From Aquitalea sp. LB_tupeE (GTDB lineage Bacteria > Pseudomonadota > Gammaproteobacteria > Burkholderiales > Chromobacteriaceae), in assembly GCF_013391415.1 (NCBI RefSeq), contig NZ_JACAXB010000018.1:186001-250000 (forward strand): 64,000 bases of DNA, given 5' to 3'. The position numbers and the translations under genes are program-made. Of this stretch, positions 46,404 through 53,922 are shown one piece after another; the first letter of the stretch is position 1; every line of letters starts with the position of its first letter. The notes beneath the pieces are model-generated. The model saw only the letters and a program-made list of their open reading frames with translations, did not search any database and was not told the DNA's origin.

Positions 46404-47747
46404 ATGGAACTGGATGCCCTGGCACTGGCACGTGCCCAGTTTGCCGCCAATATCAGCTTTCATATCCTGTTTCCCAGCATCAATATCGCGCTGGCCTGGG
46501 TGTTGCTGTTTTTCAAGCTGCGCTATCTGCGTACCGGCAGGCAAGCGTGGATGGATGCTTACGGTTTCTGGGTGAAGATTTTTGCGCTGTCCTTTGCCCT
46601 GGGGGTAGTGAGCGGTGTCACCATGAGCTTTCAGTTCGGTACCAACTGGCCGGGCTATATGCAAACAGTGGGCAATATTGCCGGGCCTTTGCTGGCTTAT
46701 GAAATCCTGACGGCGTTTTTCCTGGAGGCAGGCTTTCTCGGCATCATGCTGTTTGGTCGCAGCCGGGTATCGGAGCGGGTACATACGCTGGCAACCTTGC
46801 TGGTGGCGTTTGGCAACAGCCTGTCGGCGTTCTGGATCATCGCACTCAATTCGTGGATGCAAACCCCGGCCGGTTTCGTGATGCAGGGTGGGCGGGCGCA
46901 TGTCACCAGCTGGTTGCAGGTGATTTTCAACCCGTCCATGCCCTACCGGTTGACGCATATGTTGCTGGCCTCCGGTCTGACCGTGGCCTTTCTGGTGGCC
47001 GGGCTGTCGGCTTATCGCTTGCTGAAAGCCGACCGCAGCGCTGGTAATGCCGTGGCACTCAAGACTGGTGTCTGGCTGGCGGCGCTATTGATTCCGCTGC
47101 AAATCCTGGCGGGGGACGCGCATGGCCTGAATACCATGGCGCACCAGCCGGCCAAGCTGGCCGCTATCGAAGGGGTGTGGCACACCGAGCGTGGCGCGCC
47201 CTTGCTGCTGTTTGCCCTGCCCAATGCCGATACCCAAAGCAATGACTACGCGCTGGGCATTCCGCGCCTCGCCAGCCTGATCATCAAGCACGACCCTGAT
47301 GGCGAAATCCGCGGCCTGAACGAATTTGCCGAGCATCCGCCGGTGGCCAAGGTGTTCTGGAGTTTTCGCGTGATGGTGGGGGTAGGGGTGCTGATGCTGC
47401 TGGCGTCCTGGCTCACCGCCTGGCAGTTGCGTCGCCGGGATGCTGCCGGACTGGACCGTCGCCTGCTGTACGTGCTGGTGGGCATGACCTTTGCCGGCTG
47501 GGTGGCCACGCTGGCTGGCTGGTATGTGACGGAAATCGGCCGCCAGCCCTGGCTGGTGACGGGTGTACTCACCACCGCACAGGCGGCCGGGGCGGCAACC
47601 GGCAGCATGGTGGCCGGTTCGCTGCTGACTTATCTCGCCTTGTATGCCGGCCTGCTGCTGGCCTACATCTCGGTGCTGTTTCATCTGGCCAGCAAAGCCG
47701 CAGGACAGGCTGACACTGCCGTGGAGTTGAAGGAGGTGCAAGCATGA
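46404..47747 (+). CDS. cioA: bd-type quinol oxidase subunit I, CIO type
   Basis: Heme-bearing subunit of a cytochrome bd-type terminal oxidase that reduces O2 to water with quinol. It has 447 residues against 522 for E. coli CydA: the periplasmic Q-loop is short, as in the cyanide-insensitive oxidase (CioA) group. Key residues include His20 in NISFHILFPS, the GTNWPGYMQTVGN and EILTAFFLEAGFLGIMLFG helices, His in YRLTHMLLASG, and GRQPWLVTG close to the C-terminus. It overlaps cioB by 4 bases. No CydX-like small protein follows cioB. Confidence 0.93.
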   Translation: MELDALALARAQFAANISFHILFPSINIALAWVLLFFKLRYLRTGRQAWMDAYGFWVKIFALSFALGVVSGVTMSFQFGTNWPGYMQTVGNIAGPLLAYEILTAFFLEAGFLGIMLFGRSRVSERVHTLATLLVAFGNSLSAFWIIALNSWMQTPAGFVMQGGRAHVTSWLQVIFNPSMPYRLTHMLLASGLTVAFLVAGLSAYRLLKADRSAGNAVALKTGVWLAALLIPLQILAGDAHGLNTMAHQPAKLAAIEGVWHTERGAPLLLFALPNADTQSNDYALGIPRLASLIIKHDPDGEIRGLNEFAEHPPVAKVFWSFRVMVGVGVLMLLASWLTAWQLRRRDAAGLDRRLLYVLVGMTFAGWVATLAGWYVTEIGRQPWLVTGVLTTAQAAGAATGSMVAGSLLTYLALYAGLLLAYISVLFHLASKAAGQADTAVELKEVQA

Positions 47748-48754
47748 ACGCTGCGTACTGGTTGCCGGTGATCTTCGCCGGACTGATGGGGCTGGCCATG
47801 CTGGTGTATGTGGTGCTGGATGGCTTTGATCTGGGCGTGGGCCTGTTGTTGCCACTGGCGGACGATGCCGGGAAGGACCGCATGGTGGCCAGCATCGGCC
47901 CGTTCTGGGATGCCAACGAAACCTGGCTGGTACTGGGGGCGGGGCTGTTGTTGGTGGCCTTCCCCATGGCGCACGGTGTGGTGTTTGGTGCCTTGTACAT
48001 TCCGGTACTGCTGATGCTGGTGGGACTGATCCTGCGCGGGGTGGCCTTTGATTTTCGCGTCAAGGCGCGCGACCCGCACCGCCCATGGTGGAATGCCATC
48101 TTTGCCTTCGGTTCCTCGCTGGCTTCGCTGGCGCAAGGCGTGATGCTGGGCCGCTATCTGACCGGTTTTGCCGACGGCTTGCTGCCCTGGCTGTTTGCCT
48201 TGCTGGTGGGGGCGGGGCTGACTGCGGCCTATGCCTTGCTAGGGGCCTGCTGGCTGATCATGAAGACGGAAGGTGCCTTGCAAAAGCAGGCGCTTGGCTG
48301 GGCGCGGCGCAGTGTGCCGGGCGCGGGCCTGGCCGTGCTGCTGGTGTCCATCGTGACGCCGCTGGCCAATCCGGCCATCGCCGGCAAGTGGTTTGCCCTG
48401 CCGCAGCTGTTCTTGCTGCTGCCCTTGCCGCTGGGGACGCTGGCGCTGTTCGTGGTGCAATGGCTGGCCCTGCCTCGGCTGGCCCGGCGTCAGGCAGCCG
48501 GCAACGACAGCTACTGCTGGCTGCCGTTTGCCACCACCGTGGGCATGGTGCTGCTGGCTTTCTGGGGGCTGGCCTATAGCGTGTTCCCGCAGGTGATACC
48601 GGGCCGCATGGATATCTGGCAGGCCGCCAGCGACCCTGAAGCCTTGTGGATCATGCTGTGGGGCGCGCTGCTGGTGCTGCCCTGCATCATCGGCTATACC
48701 GCCTTTGCCTACCGGGTGTTCTGGGGCAAGACCGGTACTTTGCGTTATCAGTGA
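47744..48754 (+). CDS. cioB: bd-type quinol oxidase subunit II, CIO type
   Basis: Membrane partner of CioA, 336 residues with about eight hydrophobic helices. VVLDGFDLGVGLLLPL and GPFWDANETWLVLGAGLLLVAFP are the subunit II signatures. It starts within the end of cioA (ATGA-type overlap) and finishes the operon before a hairpin terminator. A CIO-type oxidase would allow respiration at high oxygen or in the presence of cyanide, which Chromobacterium relatives themselves produce; the latter link is an inference. Confidence 0.94.
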   Translation: MNAAYWLPVIFAGLMGLAMLVYVVLDGFDLGVGLLLPLADDAGKDRMVASIGPFWDANETWLVLGAGLLLVAFPMAHGVVFGALYIPVLLMLVGLILRGVAFDFRVKARDPHRPWWNAIFAFGSSLASLAQGVMLGRYLTGFADGLLPWLFALLVGAGLTAAYALLGACWLIMKTEGALQKQALGWARRSVPGAGLAVLLVSIVTPLANPAIAGKWFALPQLFLLLPLPLGTLALFVVQWLALPRLARRQAAGNDSYCWLPFATTVGMVLLAFWGLAYSVFPQVIPGRMDIWQAASDPEALWIMLWGALLVLPCIIGYTAFAYRVFWGKTGTLRYQ

Positions 48755-48770
48755 TTGTGGATGGTTCCGG

Positions 48771-48799
48771 CCCGGCCTGTCGCATGCAGGTCGGGTTTT
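48771..48799 (+). terminator. Intrinsic terminator of the cio operon
   Basis: CCCGGCCTG (48771-48779) pairs with CAGGTCGGG (48787-48795) through eight Watson-Crick pairs and one G-U pair, followed by TTTT. Confidence 0.75.
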
Positions 48800-48979
48800 G
48801 TCATGTCCGGGTCACATACAGGCCAGATAATTGCAGCCTTTTGCCGGTGTAATGGACAATGCGGCCGGCCTTGGCCGCCGTTGACGAAATAGCCGCAAAT
48901 CAGCACTGGCGCAGCGCCTGCCTGGCGTTACGATAGGCATATCTGTTGTTCCTGCACACACTACCGGATGGAGAACCAC

Positions 48980-49744
48980 ATGTCGCAGCAGCATACCTCA
49001 CCCTGGCCCTATCCCCGGCTGGTCGCCCATCGTGGCGGCGGCGTCATGGCTCCGGAAAACACGCTGGCCGGTTTCCGTGCCGGTGTAGCATATGGTTACC
49101 GTGCCGCCGAGTGCGATGTGAAGCTGTCCGCCGACAATGTGTGCTTTCTGCTGCACGACGATACAGTGGATCGCACCACGAATGGCCATGGTCTGGCCGC
49201 CGAGCTGAGCATGGCGCAGCTGTCGCAGCTGGATGCCGGTGGCTGGAGGGGTGCGCAGTTTGCCGGCGAGGCGCTGCCCGGCTTTGCCAATGTGGCGGCC
49301 TATTGCCGGGCGCAGGGCATGTTGCTGAATGTGGAAATCAAACCCTGTCCGGGACGTGATGCCGAAACCGGCCGTCTGGTGGCGCAAGAAGCTGCACGAC
49401 TGTGGGCCGGTGCGGCCGTGCCGCCGCTATTGTCATCGTTCAGTGTGGATGCCCTGCGCGCCGCACAGCTGGCCGAGCCGGATTTGCCACGCGCCTGGCT
49501 GGTGGAGGAGATTCCGGCGGATTGGCAGGCCACCTTGCAGTTACTGGGCTGCATTGCCTTGCATTGCGACCATGCCACGCTGACACCGCAGCTGGCCGCC
49601 GCCATCAAGGCCGCCGGTTACCAGTTGCTGTGCTACACGGTGAACGATGTGGCGCGGGCGCGCGAAATCATGGCCTGGGGTGTGGATAGCGTCTGCACCG
49701 ACCGGCTGGATGTGCTGCAGCCTGCCCAATGGCTGACGGAGTAA
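48980..49744 (+). CDS. ugpQ: Glycerophosphodiester phosphodiesterase
   Basis: Hydrolyses glycerophosphodiesters to glycerol-3-phosphate and an alcohol. It has 254 residues and no signal peptide, so it is the cytoplasmic UgpQ type rather than periplasmic GlpQ. The catalytic signature is LVAHRGGGVMAPENTLAGF with the active-site His, followed by ECDVKLSADNVCFLLHDDTVDRTTNG. VNDVARAREIMAWGVDSVCTDRLD ends the TIM barrel. The ATG at 48980 follows GGAGA; another in-frame ATG lies 12 bases upstream. The ugp transport genes are absent here. Confidence 0.92.
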   Translation: MSQQHTSPWPYPRLVAHRGGGVMAPENTLAGFRAGVAYGYRAAECDVKLSADNVCFLLHDDTVDRTTNGHGLAAELSMAQLSQLDAGGWRGAQFAGEALPGFANVAAYCRAQGMLLNVEIKPCPGRDAETGRLVAQEAARLWAGAAVPPLLSSFSVDALRAAQLAEPDLPRAWLVEEIPADWQATLQLLGCIALHCDHATLTPQLAAAIKAAGYQLLCYTVNDVARAREIMAWGVDSVCTDRLDVLQPAQWLTE

Positions 49745-49750
49745 GGCCGG

Positions 49751-50047
49751 ATGAACGCCGCACTGGTGGAATGGCTGGGCCTGTTGGCCGGTTGCCTGAC
49801 AACCCTGTCTTTCTTGCCGCAGGTGTGGCTGGTATGGCGCAAGAAATCGGCTGGGGATATTTCGCTGGGCATGTATCTGCTGATGTGCAGCGGCGTGGCC
49901 TTGTGGCTGAGTTATGGTGTGCTGATTCACTCGCGCCCGGTGGTGCTGGCCAATGGCCTGACCCTGCTGCTGAGCATGGCAGTGCTGCTGATGAAGCTGG
50001 TGTTTGATGCACGCCGCCAGCCGCAAGCTGACAGGCCGGGCGGCTAG
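49751..50047 (+). CDS. SemiSWEET-type PQ-loop transporter
   Basis: Small membrane protein of 98 residues with three predicted helices, the bacterial half-size SWEET unit that works as a dimer. The first helix contains TTLSFLPQVWLVWRKKS, with the PQ motif of the family; GDISLGMYLLMCSGVALWLSYG forms the second helix. SWEET-like proteins carry sugars, but the substrate here cannot be read. It starts 6 bases after ugpQ and is probably co-transcribed. Its 3' end overlaps the convergent gene by 4 bases. Confidence 0.88.
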   Translation: MNAALVEWLGLLAGCLTTLSFLPQVWLVWRKKSAGDISLGMYLLMCSGVALWLSYGVLIHSRPVVLANGLTLLLSMAVLLMKLVFDARRQPQADRPGG

Positions 50048-50829
50048 AAGCTGGTCATCTGCTGGGCTTCTTCGCGGCTGAAATACTTGCGGAAGATTTT
50101 CAGCAGCGTGCCATCGCGCCGCATATCGTTGATCAGCTCACGCCAGCGCTCCTGCTGTTCCGGCGAGATGGTTTTTTTCGACATGATCAGGCCGTGGGGC
50201 GTGTGCTGATCATTGGTTTCCACCATACGTACCAGCCTGGCCACCTGGTATTTTTCCAGGTCGGAATAATCAAATGGCTCGATGATGATGGCCTGGGTGC
50301 GGTCCTGACGCAGGTTCTGATACAGCGTTTCGTAATCGTAACTGCCCACCAGCCGCCCTTGTTGGTCCAGCTTGTCCACCAGTTGGTTGATGGTGTCGCT
50401 GTAGCGGAAGCTCAGGATGCCACCCAGCTTCATCTCATTGCGGGCGGAAAAATCCGCCAGTGACTGCACCCCGCTGTCCTTGCGCACGATCAGGCTGTAT
50501 TTGTCGGCAAAATACCAGGCAAAGGCTGCGTAGCGTTCGCGTTGCTCATTGGTGATGCCGGACAGGCTGAAATCCAGGCTGCCCACTTCCAGCAGTTTCC
50601 ATATGCGTGAGCGCGGCAACAGGCTGACGTCCATCTTGCAGCCGCTACGGCGGATCAGTTCATCTGCCACGTCTTTATCTATTCCGCTGCGCGTGCTGGC
50701 GTTATACAGCAAACCATGTTCATGCAAGGCCAGGGTGTAGCTGCGTTTGCAATCCGGGCCTGCAGCCAGTGCCAGCAACGGCACGCAGCACAAGGCGGCA
50801 AGGTACAGGCGCGTAAGCAACTGGGGCAT
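50044..50829 (-). CDS. Periplasmic solute-binding protein (amino-acid type, SBP family 3)
   Basis: Protein of 261 residues with a signal peptide (about 1-22, LYLAALCCVPLLALAAG, cleavage likely after ALA). The mature part follows the family 3 pattern: NASTRSGIDKDVADELIRRSG, LEVGSLDFSLSGITNEQRERYAAF and the C-terminal LINDMRRDGTLLKIFRKYF. No ABC permease or ATPase genes are adjacent, so it is an orphan receptor or serves a distant system or a sensor. The ATG at 50829 follows AAGGAGAAG. It is divergent from the marR gene. Confidence 0.85.
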   Translation of the reverse strand: MPQLLTRLYLAALCCVPLLALAAGPDCKRSYTLALHEHGLLYNASTRSGIDKDVADELIRRSGCKMDVSLLPRSRIWKLLEVGSLDFSLSGITNEQRERYAAFAWYFADKYSLIVRKDSGVQSLADFSARNEMKLGGILSFRYSDTINQLVDKLDQQGRLVGSYDYETLYQNLRQDRTQAIIIEPFDYSDLEKYQVARLVRMVETNDQHTPHGLIMSKKTISPEQQERWRELINDMRRDGTLLKIFRKYFSREEAQQMTSF

Positions 50830-50900
50830 GGTGCTTCTCCTTGTGAATGATAAGAGCATAGCAGATGGCAAACGCTGCCTTGCCACACTTGCTGAACTAC

Positions 50901-50929
50901 TTGGTGATAAAAATTTGCAGGCATATAAT
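50901..50929 (+). promoter_or_regulatory. Promoter of the marR-DHA2 operon
   Basis: TTGGTG (50901-50906), a 17-base spacer and a perfect TATAAT (50924-50929) lie 30 bases before the marR start. Confidence 0.75.
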
Positions 50930-50943
50930 TAGTGAGCTAATTA
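50926..50943. promoter_or_regulatory. Probable MarR operator
   Basis: TAATTAG (50926-50932), TGAG and CTAATTA (50937-50943) form a perfect 7-bp inverted repeat overlapping the -10 box. The core TTAGTGAGCTAA differs from the SlyA-type site TTAGCAAGCTAA at two positions. Its position suits autorepression by the MarR protein encoded next. Confidence 0.6.
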
Positions 50944-50958
50944 AATTCGGGAAATATC

Positions 50959-51405
50959 ATGCCACAGTCTCATCAAGAACTTGCCGAGTTGCTGGGTGCT
51001 GTTCCCAAAGCGTGGCGCGCCTTGCTGGACCAGCGCCTGCGTCCTTATGGCTTCTCCCAGGCCACCTGGCAGGTATTGCTCAAATTGGGGCGTGTCGGCG
51101 AGCCCTTGCTGCAAAACGAACTGGCCGCCCGGGTGGGTATTGAACCGGCCTCGCTAGTGAGGTTGCTGGATGTGTTACAGGCTGACGGCTGGGTGACCCG
51201 ACAGCAGGATGAACAGGACCGGCGCGCCAAACGGGTGTTGTTGACCGCCAAGGCCAGCCAGGTTTCCGGCGAGTTGCTGCAAGTTGCCGATGCATTGAAG
51301 GCCGAACTGCTGGGCGGGCTGGATGAGGCCGAGCTGCAAACCTGTATCAAGGTGCTGGCACAAATCCGCCATGCTGCCGAACAGGCACAGGAGCCAGGCG
51401 CTTGA
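50959..51405 (+). CDS. MarR-family transcriptional regulator
   Basis: Winged helix-turn-helix repressor of 148 residues. The recognition region is LLQNELAARVGIEPASLVRLLDVLQADGWV and the wing RQQDEQDRRAKRVLLT, with the conserved Asp-Arg-Arg. Flanking helices at both ends mediate dimerisation. It is the first gene of a two-gene operon with a DHA2 efflux pump and most likely represses it until a drug or phenolic ligand binds, as for EmrR and SlyA relatives. The ligand is unknown. Confidence 0.92.
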   Translation: MPQSHQELAELLGAVPKAWRALLDQRLRPYGFSQATWQVLLKLGRVGEPLLQNELAARVGIEPASLVRLLDVLQADGWVTRQQDEQDRRAKRVLLTAKASQVSGELLQVADALKAELLGGLDEAELQTCIKVLAQIRHAAEQAQEPGA

Positions 51406-52919
51406 GCCAGCGTGTGCTGGTGACTGTGGCGGTGATGGCGGCCACGGTGATGCAGGTACTGGACACCACCATTGTCAATGTGGCGCTGCCGCAGATGCAG
51501 GGCGAACTGGGTGCGACGTCAGACCAGATCAGCTGGGTGCTGACCAGTTATCTGGTGGCCAGCGCCATTTGCATGCCGTTGACCGGTTATCTGACTGACA
51601 AACTGGGGCGGCGACGCTATCTGTTGTTATCCATCAGCGGCTTTGTGCTGGCCTCCATGCTGTGCGGCGTGGCGCTGAATCTGGGCCAGCTGGTGGTGTT
51701 CCGCCTGTTGCAAGGCGTGTTCGGCGCTGCGCTGGTGCCCTTGTCGCAGGCCATCATGGTGGACAACTACCCGCGCGAACAACGCGGCAAGGCCATGGCC
51801 ATCTGGGGCATGGGGGTGATGGTGGGGCCGATTGCCGGGCCCACGCTGGGCGGCTGGCTGACCGATATGTTCGACTGGCGCTGGACCTTCTTCATCAACC
51901 TGCCGGTCGGGCTGCTGTCCTTGCTGCTGGCACGGCAAGTGCCGGATACGCCCAAGCGCGAGCGCGACATCGACTGGCTGGGCCTGATGCTGATTTCACT
52001 AGCCATTGGTGGCATCCAGTATGTGCTGGACCGTGGGAATGGCGACGACTGGTTTTCCAGCACCGGCATCGTGGTGGCCAGCGTGCTGGCGACGCTGGGC
52101 GCAGTAGGCTTCATCTGGCGCGGCCTGTCCGGCAACGCCCATCCCCTGTTCGACCTGCACATGTTCCAGGACCGCAATTTTGTGGCTGCCAGCATTGTGA
52201 TTGCCGCGCTGGGCCTGTCCATGTACGGGGCGATGGTGATTCAGCCCATCATGCTGGAAGGGCTGTTTCACTATCCCACGCTGGATACCGGCCTGATCAT
52301 GGCGCCGCGCGGCATTGCCAGCCTGGTGAGCATGATGATAGTGGGCAAGCTGATTGGCCGGGTGGACTCCCGCTACCTGATTGGCAGCGGGCTGCTGATT
52401 GGTGCCTGCGGCACCTGGGTGTGTACCCATTACAATCTGGAAACCAGCCCTTTCTGGTTTGCCTGGCCGGTGCTGTTGCAGGGCTTCGGGCTGGGCATGA
52501 TCTATGTGCCGCTGTCCGCCATGGCCATGTCCACCTTGCCTGCCCGGCTGTCGGCCGAGGCTGCCGGGTTGTTCAGCCTGCTGCGCACCATGGGCTCCTC
52601 GGTGGGGATTGCCATTGTCAGTACTGCCTATTCGCGTGGCGAGCAGTCGGCCTGGAATGCCTTGAGCGGCTTTTTCAATGCCGATAATCCCTGGCTGCAG
52701 GATTATCTGGCGCGCATGGGCAGGACGGTGGTGGATGGCAGCACTGCCACCCAGCTGGCGGCGGAGTTGCAGCGTCAGGCGCTGATGGTGTCCATCGTCG
52801 ATGTGTACTGGCTGATTACCTACAGCTTTCTGGCCATGCTGCCCTTGCTGTTGCTGCTCCGGCCGCGCAAGGCTGCGCCGGGCACTGAGACAGCCGTCGA
52901 CGTGGTGATGCATGAATAG
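51402..52919 (+). CDS. MFS drug efflux transporter, DHA2 family (EmrB/QacA type)
   Basis: Protein of 505 residues with 14 predicted membrane helices. Motif C-like GMGVMVGPIAGPTLGGWL and the N-terminal QVLDTTIVNVALPQMQGELG (helix 1 acidic residue) are DHA2 signatures. LTDKLGRRRYLL is the loop 2-3 MFS motif. The start is TTG, overlapping the marR stop (TTGA), with GGAG nearby, so it is translationally coupled to its regulator. No EmrA-type membrane fusion protein is adjacent; it may work alone or with a distant partner. Confidence 0.93.
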   Translation: MSQRVLVTVAVMAATVMQVLDTTIVNVALPQMQGELGATSDQISWVLTSYLVASAICMPLTGYLTDKLGRRRYLLLSISGFVLASMLCGVALNLGQLVVFRLLQGVFGAALVPLSQAIMVDNYPREQRGKAMAIWGMGVMVGPIAGPTLGGWLTDMFDWRWTFFINLPVGLLSLLLARQVPDTPKRERDIDWLGLMLISLAIGGIQYVLDRGNGDDWFSSTGIVVASVLATLGAVGFIWRGLSGNAHPLFDLHMFQDRNFVAASIVIAALGLSMYGAMVIQPIMLEGLFHYPTLDTGLIMAPRGIASLVSMMIVGKLIGRVDSRYLIGSGLLIGACGTWVCTHYNLETSPFWFAWPVLLQGFGLGMIYVPLSAMAMSTLPARLSAEAAGLFSLLRTMGSSVGIAIVSTAYSRGEQSAWNALSGFFNADNPWLQDYLARMGRTVVDGSTATQLAAELQRQALMVSIVDVYWLITYSFLAMLPLLLLLRPRKAAPGTETAVDVVMHE

Positions 52920-52930
52920 CCGGCGGCGAG

Positions 52931-52978
52931 CAGGCAATAAAAAACGGCAACCCACGGGTTGCCGTTTTTTATTGCCTG
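52931..52978. terminator. Large bidirectional terminator between efflux gene and suhB
   Basis: A perfect 23-bp inverted repeat (52931-52953 and 52956-52978) has a 2-base loop and T tracts on both strands. The inner GC part is ACGGCAACCC/GGGTTGCCGT. It serves both convergent genes. Confidence 0.93.
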
Positions 52979-52989
52979 CACAGAGGCGA

Positions 52990-53781
52990 TTACTTGTTCA
53001 GGTGCGGCGCGATGGTCGCCAGCAGCTGGGCCAGCACCTTGGGGTTGGCGGCCACGATGTCGCCGGATTCCATCCACTCCTGCTCGCCAGTCAGGTCGGT
53101 GACAATGCCACCAGCTTCCTGCACGATCAGGCTGCCCGCAGCGATGTCCCACGGCTTCAGGTTCATTTCCCAGAAACCGTCCACGCGGCCGCAAGCCACA
53201 TTGCACAGGTCGAGCGAGGCTGCGCCTTCGCGACGTACGCCGGCAGTCTTGCCCAGTACATCCTTGAGCATGCCCAGGTACTGGTCGATATAGCTTTGGT
53301 CGGATACCGGGAAACCGGTGGCGATCACGCATTCATTCATCATGAAGCGCTTGGAAACACGGATACGGCGGTCGTTGAGGAAGGCGCCAACACCGCGCGA
53401 GGCGGTAAACAGATCGTTACGGCTAGGGTCGTACACCACCGCTTGCTGCACCTGGCCTTTGTGCGCCAGTGCGATGGAGATGGCGTATTGCTGATGACCA
53501 TGCAGGAAGTTGGTGGTGCCGTCGATGGGGTCGATGATCCACTCGTATTCGGAGGAGCCCACGCCTTTGGCTCCGGACTCTTCTGCTAGAATGGCGTGCT
53601 TGGGATACGCCTCGAGAATCATGTCCACGATGGCCTGTTCGGCAGCGCGGTCCACGTCGGTCACAAAGTCATTGTGCTTTTTCTTCTCTACACGAATGGT
53701 ATCGAGGTTAAGCGACGCACGCTGGATTACACTGCCAGCACGGCGGGCGGCTTTAACCGCGATATTGAGCATCGGATGCAT
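52990..53781 (-). CDS. suhB: Inositol-1-monophosphatase family protein SuhB
   Basis: Mg2+-dependent phosphatase fold of 263 residues. Metal ligands are visible in LAEESGA (Glu67/Glu68) and WIIDPIDGTTNFLHG (Asp84, Asp87), with the last Asp in KPWDIAAGSLIVQEAGG. The E. coli protein has inositol monophosphatase activity and also acts in the Nus antitermination complex on rRNA operons. Its gene lies next to trmJ in many proteobacteria, as here. A leader with two hairpins lies upstream (see separate entries). Confidence 0.94.
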   Translation of the reverse strand: MHPMLNIAVKAARRAGSVIQRASLNLDTIRVEKKKHNDFVTDVDRAAEQAIVDMILEAYPKHAILAEESGAKGVGSSEYEWIIDPIDGTTNFLHGHQQYAISIALAHKGQVQQAVVYDPSRNDLFTASRGVGAFLNDRRIRVSKRFMMNECVIATGFPVSDQSYIDQYLGMLKDVLGKTAGVRREGAASLDLCNVACGRVDGFWEMNLKPWDIAAGSLIVQEAGGIVTDLTGEQEWMESGDIVAANPKVLAQLLATIAPHLNK

Positions 53782-53803
53782 TGACGGCCTCTAGAACGGA
53801 TAG

Positions 53804-53833
53804 CAGATGTCAGCCAATATGGCTCGACATCTG
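53804..53833 (-). repeat. Stem-loop in the suhB leader
   Basis: CAGATGTCAGCC (53804-53815) pairs with GGCTCGACATCTG (53821-53833), leaving an AATAT loop and one bulged base: 12 bp in total. It lies 23 bases upstream of the suhB ATG and would fold in the 5' untranslated region. Confidence 0.55.
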
Positions 53834-53847
53834 TCAGTAACAATCTG

Positions 53848-53858
53848 GGTTAAGGAAC
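53848..53858 (-). promoter_or_regulatory. boxA-like sequence in the suhB leader
   Basis: Read on the minus strand this is GTTCCTTAACC, which matches the E. coli boxA GCTCTTTAACA at eight of eleven positions. SuhB is a component of the boxA-dependent Nus complex in E. coli, so a boxA in its own leader would allow feedback control. The match is partial. Confidence 0.3.
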
Positions 53859-53860
53859 AA

Positions 53861-53890
53861 AAAAAGCCGGCGCGAGCGCGCGGGCTTTTT
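53861..53890. terminator. Hairpin with T tracts between divergent suhB and trmJ
   Basis: AAAAAGCC (53861-53868) and GGCTTTTT (53883-53890), with an inner CGCG/CGCG stem, give a terminator-like hairpin. T tracts are present on both strands; the minus-strand one reads GGCTTTTTTTG. No gene ends here: suhB starts to the left and trmJ to the right, so it is either a leader attenuator for suhB or the end of a short transcript. Confidence 0.55.
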
Positions 53891-53922
53891 GATATACCCG
53901 CCATTTTAATGTGAAACTGCTG

